Shown here: piece by piece, positions 34,106 to 41,152 of the stretch
How the letters are laid out: each line of letters opens with the position of its first letter
How positions within the stretch are numbered: the stretch's first letter is position 1
Assembly: GCA_020635035.1 (NCBI GenBank)
Contig: JACKAO010000003.1
Span: 437,442-501,441, forward strand
DNA length: 64,000 nucleotides
Origin: Calditrichia bacterium
Lineage (GTDB): Bacteria; Calditrichota; Calditrichia; Calditrichales; J004
Reading direction: 5' to 3'
The notes under the pieces: model-generated
Database searches by the model: none
What the model was told of the DNA's origin: nothing
What the model saw: only the letters and a program-made list of their open reading frames with translations
Position numbers and translations under genes: made by a program

Positions 34106-36544
34106 TCAGAATTCTTCCCCGCCATTAAAATCATCATTACCGCCATTGTCACGGTTTTTGCCCCGGTCATTATTCTGACGGTTAATAAAGTATCGAATGT
34201 TGAGTGTAATTTGCGGAGCTTCGCGGGTATATTTTCGGTAGGTATAAAAGTCCGGACCACGAGAGACATTTTCATAATTTGAAGTACCGAATAAATCCCG
34301 CACCTGAAGTGTTGCTGTTAGCGCTTTGTTGAAAAAATCTTGCCGTAAAGCAAGATGGGTATAAAAAACACCTTCCTGTTCACTTTGCGAAGACACCGAT
34401 GCGCTGTTGTAACTCAGGTTAAGCTGCAGTTGTGCAGAAGACCATAATTTAAAACGGTTATTAAACCGGACATTCCAGTTAAAACTTTCCCGGGAAAAGG
34501 CTTCATCGAATATAACACCCTTGATCCGGTAGTTGTACAGATTACCCATCAGATTTACATTCCAGTCTCTGAAAGGATCAAAGTTAAGCATAAGTTCGCT
34601 GCCCGATGCGTAATCAGTCCCGACATTATCAAGTGTATGAAGCGTAATATTTTCTGCGTATACTGAGCGCAGTCTTTCAATTTTGTTGTGATTAACACGA
34701 TGATAAAATTCTGCAGAGAAGACTGTTTTTCCCAATACAGCCTGGTAGCCGGCTTCATAAGAATCGATATATTCAGGTTTTAAGGCAGGATTACCTGTAC
34801 GCACATTATAAGCATCCATCCAAGTTTCAAAAGGTTCAAGATACCAGCCGCGTGGCCGGTCGATGCGCCTGGTATAGCTGGCCATGACCTGGTTTCCATT
34901 GCTGAATTCGTATGATGAATGCAGTGAAGGGAAATAGTCCCAGCGATCAATCACAAAATTATTTCCCTGTTCAACAAGCTCGATATTGCGGTCTGTATAC
35001 TCTGCTCTTAATCCAAGCTGATAACCGAATGATCCGTTTTTGGATGCAAAAAGTGAGTAAAGAGCATGCTCATTACGCTTGTATTTTACATGGTTACTGA
35101 ATGCATCAATAAAATCATATTGCTGAAGTTGTGTGTCATATTCATAATAACCGGTAAGTTCATCCGAGTAATCCAGTTCGTTCTGATAGCCCGCTTCAAA
35201 TTTTGTATCGGCATCGAAGGGCAGTGTGTAATCCAGCTTAAGCTGCAATTCTTTATCCGGACCATCTTCCGTTGTTTTTGTTCCATTGCTAATCGAATTA
35301 TCATTGTTCAGTAATTCAGTCCGGGTGAGTTCTTCACCATTACCTGCTTCATACTGGGCTTCAGCTTTTAAGATATGGCCGGAATTATTAAATTTGTGGT
35401 CATAATTCATATACAATTCATATTCGTTACCACCACGGCTGCGGAAAGTGTTGCTGCTTTGTTTTATCTGTTCGGGAAACAGATCGGTCCATTCCAGAAA
35501 AGAAACATCGGAATGATTATTGTTTTCACGATCCTGGAAGCTCCCGCCAAATGAAAAATAATCTGCGCTGCTCATTTCCACCCCAATTTCACCGCGTACC
35601 CGGAAGCGATTTCCTTCATGCTCGTTTGAACCATTGGAATTTCTAAATGAAGAAATTTCGTTCTGTGTGGTGATATTTCTTTCTATCTCATCACCATAAT
35701 GTGCGCGTTGATTATAGCCAACATCCAGTGTGAACTGATATTTATCTGTTTTATAATCACCAATAACCTGCGCGCCATAGCGATTTCTGTAACCGCCGTT
35801 CCCTTCAACTATTCCATGCATTCCAATTTTGTCATTTTTTTTCATAACCAGGTTTATAATACCGGCAGTTCCTTCCGGATTGTATTTTGCTGAAGGATTC
35901 GTAATTATTTCTATGTTTTCCAGCGAAGCGGCAGAGATTTGCTGAAGAATATCATTTGGTTCAAGAATAGTAGGCCGTCCATCAACTAAAACAGTAAAAT
36001 TACTGCTTCCGCGCAGACTGACATTGCCTTCAATATCAACTGTAACTGATGGTACATTCTCCAGGATATCCACAGCTGTGCCGGATGAAGCTGTTAATTG
36101 TTCACTTACATTTATTACTTTTTTGTCTATCTGGTAGGTTACAGGTGAGCGGGCTGCTTCAACTTCGATATTATCTGTACTCATAAGATCGGGTTCGATA
36201 ATAATCTCACCCATGTTTACAGCATCCTTTTCAGAATTCAGTGTGATGTTGTTTACTGTTTTAGTCTGATATCCTATAAAATGTATTTCCAGAAAATAGC
36301 TTCCCGGTTTGTTGCCTTCCAGCCTGAAAAGCCCGTTATCATCCGTCGCTATACCGTTTACCTGTTTTTGGTCATCAGAAGAGAACAGCAATACATTGGC
36401 ATAGGAAATCGGGTGATCGGTTTGAGCATCAAGAACAAATCCGCGTAATTCAATTCCGCTCTTGGGTTTTGTTTCATTTGCCCAAACGTTTATTAATGAA
36501 AAAGCCAGCAGAGTTATAAAAATCTTCATATTTAGATTGAACAT
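34106..36544 (-). CDS. TonB-dependent-receptor-like outer-membrane barrel protein
   Basis: 812 residues with signal peptide (IFITLLAFSLINVWA). A carboxypeptidase-regulatory-like beta domain (ELRGFVLDAQTDHPISYANVLL, about 29-110) precedes a plug domain (TASSGTAVDILENVPSVTVDIEGNVSLRG; VLVDGRP; NIEIITNPSAKYNPEGTAGIIN) and a large barrel that ends in ITLNIRYFINRQ. A 20-residue tail of Asn, Asp and Gly follows. No SusD partner is present, so it belongs to the OMP_b-brl_3 group rather than SusC. It follows the sensor kinase on the same strand. A TTAGATTTTATACA box shared with the regulator gene (36600-36613) lies 56 bp upstream, so it is the likely target of that two-component system. Substrate unknown. 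Confidence 0.88.
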   Translation of the reverse strand: MFNLNMKIFITLLAFSLINVWANETKPKSGIELRGFVLDAQTDHPISYANVLLFSSDDQKQVNGIATDDNGLFRLEGNKPGSYFLEIHFIGYQTKTVNNITLNSEKDAVNMGEIIIEPDLMSTDNIEVEAARSPVTYQIDKKVINVSEQLTASSGTAVDILENVPSVTVDIEGNVSLRGSSNFTVLVDGRPTILEPNDILQQISAASLENIEIITNPSAKYNPEGTAGIINLVMKKNDKIGMHGIVEGNGGYRNRYGAQVIGDYKTDKYQFTLDVGYNQRAHYGDEIERNITTQNEISSFRNSNGSNEHEGNRFRVRGEIGVEMSSADYFSFGGSFQDRENNNHSDVSFLEWTDLFPEQIKQSSNTFRSRGGNEYELYMNYDHKFNNSGHILKAEAQYEAGNGEELTRTELLNNDNSISNGTKTTEDGPDKELQLKLDYTLPFDADTKFEAGYQNELDYSDELTGYYEYDTQLQQYDFIDAFSNHVKYKRNEHALYSLFASKNGSFGYQLGLRAEYTDRNIELVEQGNNFVIDRWDYFPSLHSSYEFSNGNQVMASYTRRIDRPRGWYLEPFETWMDAYNVRTGNPALKPEYIDSYEAGYQAVLGKTVFSAEFYHRVNHNKIERLRSVYAENITLHTLDNVGTDYASGSELMLNFDPFRDWNVNLMGNLYNYRIKGVIFDEAFSRESFNWNVRFNNRFKLWSSAQLQLNLSYNSASVSSQSEQEGVFYTHLALRQDFFNKALTATLQVRDLFGTSNYENVSRGPDFYTYRKYTREAPQITLNIRYFINRQNNDRGKNRDNGGNDDFNGGEEF

Positions 36545-36599
36545 AAAAGATAATCCATTTATTTAGTAAGTGATAAAGCAATATTATACAAACAGAATC

Positions 36600-36613
36600 T
36601 GTATAAAATCTAA
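36600..36613 (-). promoter_or_regulatory. Shared box TTAGATTTTATACA, receptor gene copy
   Basis: On the minus strand the 14-mer TTAGATTTTATACA overlaps the kinase stop codon and lies 56 bp before the receptor ATG. The same 14-mer recurs at 38618-38631 before the response regulator gene. An exact 14-base match at two promoters of linked, functionally paired genes suggests a common regulator-binding or promoter element. Confidence 0.45.
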
Positions 36614-37899
36614 GGAACTACAGAAGACATAAGATTTCCACGGATAGTAAAAATATGTTGTTTTTCGTGGTAGTTGTAGGCAAGATTTAAATTATTCAGA
36701 TCGCATATCTTTTTAACAATTGCCAAACCTAATCCCAAAGACTTTTTGGAATTATTGTTGTGCTGAAAACGGATAAAAAGTTTTTCTTCAGGGAAGGGCA
36801 GGGGATCCCCGTAGTTTGAAATTGTAAAGGAATCAGCGGTTGTTGCAACGGTCAAAGGACCGTCCGAAGATGCATATTGGATGGCATTACGCAGTAAATT
36901 TTTTAACAGGATATCCAGCAGAGACGGATCAAGAAAAAGAGTGTGTGTTGCGGACAGCTCGGTTTCAACTTTAATATTTTTCATTTGAATTGTATCATTT
37001 ACCGCGGAAAGGTGTTTGCGAATTACCGCTTCTGTCTTAATATCTTGTGGATTACTGAATTCGCGGTTTTCTATCTTGGTAAAAAGATTCAGTGCCTGTC
37101 CCAATCGGGAAAGATAGTTTGTTTCATCAAAGATTGTTTTTACATCGTGTCCGTGATGCGCCATTAAATCTTCATCAGCCAACAGATTTTCAGTTTTGTT
37201 ACGAATAATTGAAAGCGGCGTCTGAATTTCATGTGCCATGTTTTCTGTATATTCTTTAAGGTTATTATAGTCTTCGTCTATCGTGTTGACCATTTTACTG
37301 AACAGGTTCTGCATGCGGATAAACTCTGTGGTGGATGTTTCCACGTGGTCTACCTTTTTTTGACCGACTTTAAAAGCCCGCATATGATTAAGGATTAAAT
37401 TAAAAGGCTTAAAAAAGTACCCTGAAAGGAAATAATTGAAAACTACAATAACTATAACCAATACAAAAAAAGCCGGAAGCAGGGCTTCAAAAATATCATC
37501 GCGTAAACGATAAAAATCCCCGATCGATTTTAGAATACTTACTTTATAAAATGAACCGTCCTGTTCCATGTAAAATGTTTTCTTGCGGAAAAAATCCCTT
37601 TCAGTGATTTCCGAATCGGTTATCAGTGTATCACTGTATGTAATCAGAGAAAAGTCTGCCGGCTTTTGATTTAAAACAGTGATTTCGGCGTAACGTTTAG
37701 CCCGTTCTGTCTCCTTCTGCTGTATGGCTCTGCGAATTTTCTGTTCTGTATGATTAAATCTGCCCTCCAGCTCTTTGTTAATGTACTCATCTGCTTCGTT
37801 CGTCAGAAAAAAGGCACTTACAAGAAAGGCGGTTAGAGTAAAAAGCAGATAAATAAGTGTTGTTTTAGAAAGCAGTTTATATGATTGGAAATCCGGCAT
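36610..37899 (-). CDS. Sensor histidine kinase
   Basis: 429 residues. Two membrane helices (about 13-32 and 138-160) flank a periplasmic sensor of about 105 residues. The dimerisation helix holds phospho-acceptor His223 in NMAHEIQTPLS. The ATPase domain has the N box LLKNLLRNAIQYASS, a short G1-like region (SNYGDPLPFPEE) and GLGLAIVKKI. It is encoded 3 bp after its response regulator and 65 bp before a TonB-type receptor. This order of regulator, kinase and receptor implies control of that receptor. The ligand is not evident; the periplasmic part resembles no family I can name. Confidence 0.92.
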   Translation of the reverse strand: MPDFQSYKLLSKTTLIYLLFTLTAFLVSAFFLTNEADEYINKELEGRFNHTEQKIRRAIQQKETERAKRYAEITVLNQKPADFSLITYSDTLITDSEITERDFFRKKTFYMEQDGSFYKVSILKSIGDFYRLRDDIFEALLPAFFVLVIVIVVFNYFLSGYFFKPFNLILNHMRAFKVGQKKVDHVETSTTEFIRMQNLFSKMVNTIDEDYNNLKEYTENMAHEIQTPLSIIRNKTENLLADEDLMAHHGHDVKTIFDETNYLSRLGQALNLFTKIENREFSNPQDIKTEAVIRKHLSAVNDTIQMKNIKVETELSATHTLFLDPSLLDILLKNLLRNAIQYASSDGPLTVATTADSFTISNYGDPLPFPEEKLFIRFQHNNNSKKSLGLGLAIVKKICDLNNLNLAYNYHEKQHIFTIRGNLMSSVVP

Positions 37900-37902
37900 G
37901 TT

Positions 37903-38589
37903 TTAGTCCTGTTCTTTATCAGAAAATTTGTAGCCGATACCGTACATGGAATGGATATAATTTACCGGTGCCAGTTTCTGGATTTTTTTTCGCAGGTTTT
38001 TTATGTGATTATAAATAAAATTAAAACTGTCAGATTCATCAATCCGGTCTCCCCATAAATGTTCAACAATACTCTCCTTCGTGAGCATCCGGTTTTTATT
38101 GTACATAAAATAGAGCAGCAGATCATATTCAATTTTTGTCAGATTCAGCGGGGTATTATTAACAAGAACCTGCCGGGCAGAAGTATTTATTTTTATATGA
38201 CCGTATTCCAATGCACTGTTACCGTCAAATTTACCACGACGCAATGTGGAATTGATACGCGCATTAAGTTCGGCTTTATGAAAAGGCTTTGTTATATAAT
38301 CATCTGCACCCATTTCCAAACCTTTTACCTTTTCGGAAACTGTGTCTTTAGCGGTTAAAATAATAATTCCGGCAGAAGGATCATTTCTTTTTATTTCCGG
38401 AATCAGTTCCAGGCCATTACCATCAGGAAGACCTAAGTCCAGAATGATAAGATCGTATTTATAAAGATTTATTTTTTGACGTGCTTCTTCCAGAAATCCT
38501 GCTTTTTCAATTAAAAAGCCGTTTTCCTGCAGAAACTCCTGCATATCCTGCACCAGGTGCCTGTTGTCTTCAACAATAAGAATTTTCAT
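37903..38589 (-). CDS. OmpR-family response regulator
   Basis: 228 residues. Receiver domain with acidic pair ED7-8, phospho-acceptor Asp51 (LIILDLGLPDG), Thr/Lys switch residues (ILTAKD, YITKPF). The C-terminal winged helix carries LTKIEYDLLLYFMYNKNRMLTKESIVEHLWGD and SMYGIGYKF. Expected to bind direct repeats as a dimer. Probably autoregulated, since the TTAGATTTTATACA box (38618-38631) lies 28 bp upstream of its ATG. It is divergent from a second, separate two-component system at 38709-40906. Confidence 0.94.
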   Translation of the reverse strand: MKILIVEDNRHLVQDMQEFLQENGFLIEKAGFLEEARQKINLYKYDLIILDLGLPDGNGLELIPEIKRNDPSAGIIILTAKDTVSEKVKGLEMGADDYITKPFHKAELNARINSTLRRGKFDGNSALEYGHIKINTSARQVLVNNTPLNLTKIEYDLLLYFMYNKNRMLTKESIVEHLWGDRIDESDSFNFIYNHIKNLRKKIQKLAPVNYIHSMYGIGYKFSDKEQD

Positions 38590-38617
38590 GATTAGACAGG
38601 AATATATGTTTTAATTT

Positions 38618-38631
38618 TGTATAAAATCTAA
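38618..38631 (-). promoter_or_regulatory. Shared box TTAGATTTTATACA, regulator gene copy
   Basis: Second exact copy of the 14-mer found at 36600-36613, here 28 bp upstream of the minus-strand response regulator start. The inner TTTTATACA could include a -10 hexamer (TATACA), so the element may be promoter as well as operator. Confidence 0.45.
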
Positions 38632-38645
38632 TTCTCTGAAAAAAT

Positions 38646-38678
38646 CTTCATTTTTACTTCATCTTGTTCACTTATACT
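38646..38678 (+). promoter_or_regulatory. PhoB/OmpR-type direct-repeat promoter, copy A
   Basis: CTTCAT at 38646-38651, N5, CTTCAT at 38657-38662, N10, then TATACT at 38673-38678. Repeat spacing is 11 bp, one helix turn, and the second repeat ends exactly 10 bp before the -10 box, with no consensus -35. This is the geometry of pho-box-type activated promoters. The same architecture recurs at 40952 and 44412. It drives the small ORF at 38709 and the regulator-kinase pair. Confidence 0.75.
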
Positions 38679-38708
38679 TCCAACCAAATTATAAAAGGGA
38701 GTATTACC

Positions 38709-38807
38709 ATGGGACACTTAATTTTACTACATTTGTATATAACGTTCGTGTTTGGATTTGTTCTTTTTATTAATTTCCCGGGGATGCATAAAAATAGTAA
38801 TCGTTAA
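38709..38807 (+). CDS. 32-residue single-helix membrane peptide
   Basis: A short ORF with ATG 38709 and a strong Shine-Dalgarno, AAAAGGGA at 38694-38701. The product is 32 residues: MGHLILLHLYITFVFG, a continued hydrophobic run to about residue 23, then a PGMHKNSNR basic tail. It is a probable inner-membrane single-pass peptide. It sits between the CTTCAT promoter and the response regulator (15-bp gap), so it is the first gene of the two-component operon. It could be a small membrane modulator of the kinase, or a leader peptide. It was identified from ribosome-binding site, position and composition, not homology. Confidence 0.55.
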   Translation: MGHLILLHLYITFVFGFVLFINFPGMHKNSNR

Positions 38808-38822
38808 ACAAAGGATTATGCC

Positions 38823-39497
38823 ATGCGCATTCTGATTGTTGAAGATGAAGAATCACTTGCGATACGGATTCAGAAAATCCTGCAAAGTGAGAAATATACT
38901 GCGGATATTGCACTGGATGGTGACGAAGGCCTTGAGCAGGCGCTGGTTGAACCTTACGATCTTGTGATTCTGGATGTAATGCTCCCCGGAGTAAGCGGAT
39001 TTGATATTTTGAAAGCATTAAGGGATGAAGGCATAACTGTTCCTGTTCTAATGCTTACGGCAAAAACCCGTGTTGAAGACAAGGTAACCGGTCTGGATTT
39101 AGGCGCCGATGATTACTTAACTAAACCATTTGCTGTCCCGGAATTACTGGCCAGGGTACGGTCACTTTTGCGCAGAATGAGCGATGCACGCAGCACTGTT
39201 ATTAATGTTTCTAATCTTCAGATAGATACTGCTACCAGGCAGGTTAAAAAAGAAGGTAAAGATATAAATCTTACATCTAAAGAGTTTGCTATCCTGGAAT
39301 TTTTATTATATAACCAAAACCATGTGGTTTCACGCATGTCTATCGCCGAGCACATCTGGGGTGATAACCTGGATCTGTTTACTATGACAAATTTTGTAGA
39401 TGTGCATATTAAAAATCTGCGTAAAAAAATAGGGGATGACCGGGAACTGATAAAAACCATTCGCGGAGTTGGTTATATGCTTAAGGACGATCAATGA
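38823..39497 (+). CDS. OmpR/PhoB-family response regulator, likely activator of the CTTCAT regulon
   Basis: 224 residues. Receiver domain: EDEE at 7-10, phospho-acceptor Asp51 (LVILDVMLPG), LTAKTR and YLTKPF. The winged helix includes LTSKEFAILEFLLYNQNHVVSRMSIAEHIWGD and the terminal TIRGVGYMLK. A Shine-Dalgarno AAAGGA precedes the ATG. It belongs to the subfamily that binds 11-bp-spaced direct repeats, which is just what is found in its own promoter (38646) and at two others nearby. Overlaps the kinase by 4 bp (ATGA). Confidence 0.95.
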   Translation: MRILIVEDEESLAIRIQKILQSEKYTADIALDGDEGLEQALVEPYDLVILDVMLPGVSGFDILKALRDEGITVPVLMLTAKTRVEDKVTGLDLGADDYLTKPFAVPELLARVRSLLRRMSDARSTVINVSNLQIDTATRQVKKEGKDINLTSKEFAILEFLLYNQNHVVSRMSIAEHIWGDNLDLFTMTNFVDVHIKNLRKKIGDDRELIKTIRGVGYMLKDDQ

Positions 39498-40906
39498 AAA
39501 TAAAAACCCGGTTGTCGATCTGGTATTTTGCCGTTTCTGTTTTTATTGTTCTGCTGCTTAGTTTAAGCATCTATTACGGGATGCAGCGTCTCTTATACAA
39601 AACCATCGACGACGACCTTGAAATTTTCGCTGATATGATCGAAAGCAGTTACAATCCTTTTTTAAACCAGTTCGAAGAAATAGTCTGGCGTTTGGAATCT
39701 GCTAAAAGATACCAGGAAGTATATCTGATTGTCTATAATGCACGTGGTTTGATAGAATTTGCATCTCCGATGACGCAGTTTATAAAATTTGATTTACCGG
39801 TTACCCGCGACGAAGCCGAGTCAGGTTTCACCCGATCTTCTAAACTGACCATGAAAATCCCTGTGCTTAAAACGGATGACCAGGGTAATGTTATTTTTCG
39901 GGGCATATCAAGAAGAATGTATTTTCGGGACAAACCAATTGGCTGGATTCAGGCAGGATTGCCGATTACAAGCATTGAACAGGATCTTGATAACTTGTTT
40001 AACGTGATCATGATTGTAAATGCCTTTGCCGTTTTGCTGGTAGGTTTGGGTGGTTATTTTATCATTGCACGTTTTCTTTTTCCCATTAAGCTGATTACAA
40101 ATAAAGCAAAAGAAATAAGCTCTAAAAACCTGAATGAACGCATCGAAATCCAGAATGAGCAGGATGAGCTTGGCCAGCTTACGATTACTCTGAATAATCT
40201 GCTGGAGCGTCTGAATAAAGCCTTTGAGACCCAGCGTCGTTTTATGGCAGATGCGGCTCATGAGTTAAAGACACCCCTTACTTTGCTTCGCACACACTGG
40301 GAAAATGAACTAAATAATCCGGATCTGGAAGATGCTTTTAAAGAAAGATTAGTGCAGGATGTTGAGACAATCGGGCGCCTGAATCAGATGATTAACAAAC
40401 TACTATTTCTTGCTCAAACCGAAGATGTAACAGATCAGCTTGAACTATCCCAGGTTAAACTGGATGATTTTTTACGCGATCTGATCAACGATACAAAAAT
40501 CCTTGCTGAACTTAAACATCAGCAATTAACTGCGGTAGAGCTGGAACCGGTGTCCATTCAGGCAGATCGGAATCAGCTTTATCAGTTGTTTTTTAACCTG
40601 ATTGATAATGCTATTAAATATACACCTGAAAAAGGCAAAATAATGATAAGCCTTAAAGGTGATGGTCAAAATGTTAAAATTAAAATACACGATACAGGCA
40701 GCGGTATTGACGGTGAAAAACAGGCGTTTATATTTGAGCGTTTTTATCGTGTGGATAAAGACCGGTCCCGTAAAACCGGTGGCAGCGGGTTGGGTTTATC
40801 CATTTGTAAATTGATAGCTGAATCGCATAAAGGATCCATTTCAGTTGAAAGCCAGGTACATCATGGTTCAACATTTACAGTTATCCTTCCGGTGGAACAA
40901 AGATAA
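39494..40906 (+). CDS. Sensor histidine kinase with HAMP domain
   Basis: 470 residues. Membrane helices at about 9-28 and 170-192 enclose a periplasmic sensor of about 140 residues. A HAMP linker follows (FLFPIKLITNKAKEISSKNLNERI), then the dimerisation helix with His256 (FMADAAHELKTPL), N box LFFNLIDNAIKYTPEKG, G1 IHDTGSGID and G2 GGSGLGLSICKLI. It resembles the BaeS/CusS/CpxA class of envelope sensors in layout. Co-translated with its regulator. The signal is unknown, but the candidate targets (an H+-ATPase and an HtrA protease) suggest envelope or pH/ion stress. Confidence 0.94.
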   Translation: MKIKTRLSIWYFAVSVFIVLLLSLSIYYGMQRLLYKTIDDDLEIFADMIESSYNPFLNQFEEIVWRLESAKRYQEVYLIVYNARGLIEFASPMTQFIKFDLPVTRDEAESGFTRSSKLTMKIPVLKTDDQGNVIFRGISRRMYFRDKPIGWIQAGLPITSIEQDLDNLFNVIMIVNAFAVLLVGLGGYFIIARFLFPIKLITNKAKEISSKNLNERIEIQNEQDELGQLTITLNNLLERLNKAFETQRRFMADAAHELKTPLTLLRTHWENELNNPDLEDAFKERLVQDVETIGRLNQMINKLLFLAQTEDVTDQLELSQVKLDDFLRDLINDTKILAELKHQQLTAVELEPVSIQADRNQLYQLFFNLIDNAIKYTPEKGKIMISLKGDGQNVKIKIHDTGSGIDGEKQAFIFERFYRVDKDRSRKTGGSGLGLSICKLIAESHKGSISVESQVHHGSTFTVILPVEQR

Positions 40907-40951
40907 TCCCGCAGAACATTTTTTAACGTATTATTTTTAAAATATTACTTT

Positions 40952-40984
40952 CTTCATCTAAAATTCATTTTCACTTCTTATTCT
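40952..40984 (+). promoter_or_regulatory. PhoB/OmpR-type direct-repeat promoter, copy B
   Basis: CTTCAT at 40952-40957, N5, ATTCAT at 40963-40968, N10, TATTCT at 40979-40984. A third, weaker repeat CTTCTT follows at 40974-40979, again with 11-bp spacing. The geometry matches copies A and C to the base. It lies 35 bp before the small ORF at 41019 and so drives the H+-ATPase unit. Confidence 0.72.
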
Positions 40985-41018
40985 TCTCCTGAGCAACAAA
41001 AAGCGAAAGGAGAAACCA

Positions 41019-41129
41019 ATGTATAAAGCATTTTTTGACTTCAAAACAAACCGGAAAGGCTATGTTCGTGTAAGGCGTGCGTTTTGCGCCAGGCATAATG
41101 CCAATGTTCTGCAGTGTCTTCAAAAATAA
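41019..41129 (+). CDS. 36-residue basic peptide
   Basis: Short ORF with ATG 41019 after a strong Shine-Dalgarno (AAAGGAG at 41007-41013). The 36-residue product starts MYKAFFDFKTNRKGYVRVRR and ends CARHNANVLQCLQK. It carries a clear net positive charge, two Cys and no membrane segment. It is the first gene after the CTTCAT promoter copy B and lies 23 bp before the P-type ATPase start. It may be a small regulator of the pump, a leader peptide that tunes translation, or a conserved microprotein of the regulon. Support is positional and from the ribosome-binding site only. Confidence 0.5.
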   Translation: MYKAFFDFKTNRKGYVRVRRAFCARHNANVLQCLQK

Positions 41130-41152
41130 CTTTTAACATAAAGGAATAAAAA

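Noticed and set aside
34106..36544. SusC-type polysaccharide receptor
   Set aside because: No SusD neighbour and no SusC signature region; the barrel fits the OMP_b-brl_3 group with carboxypeptidase-regulatory and plug domains.
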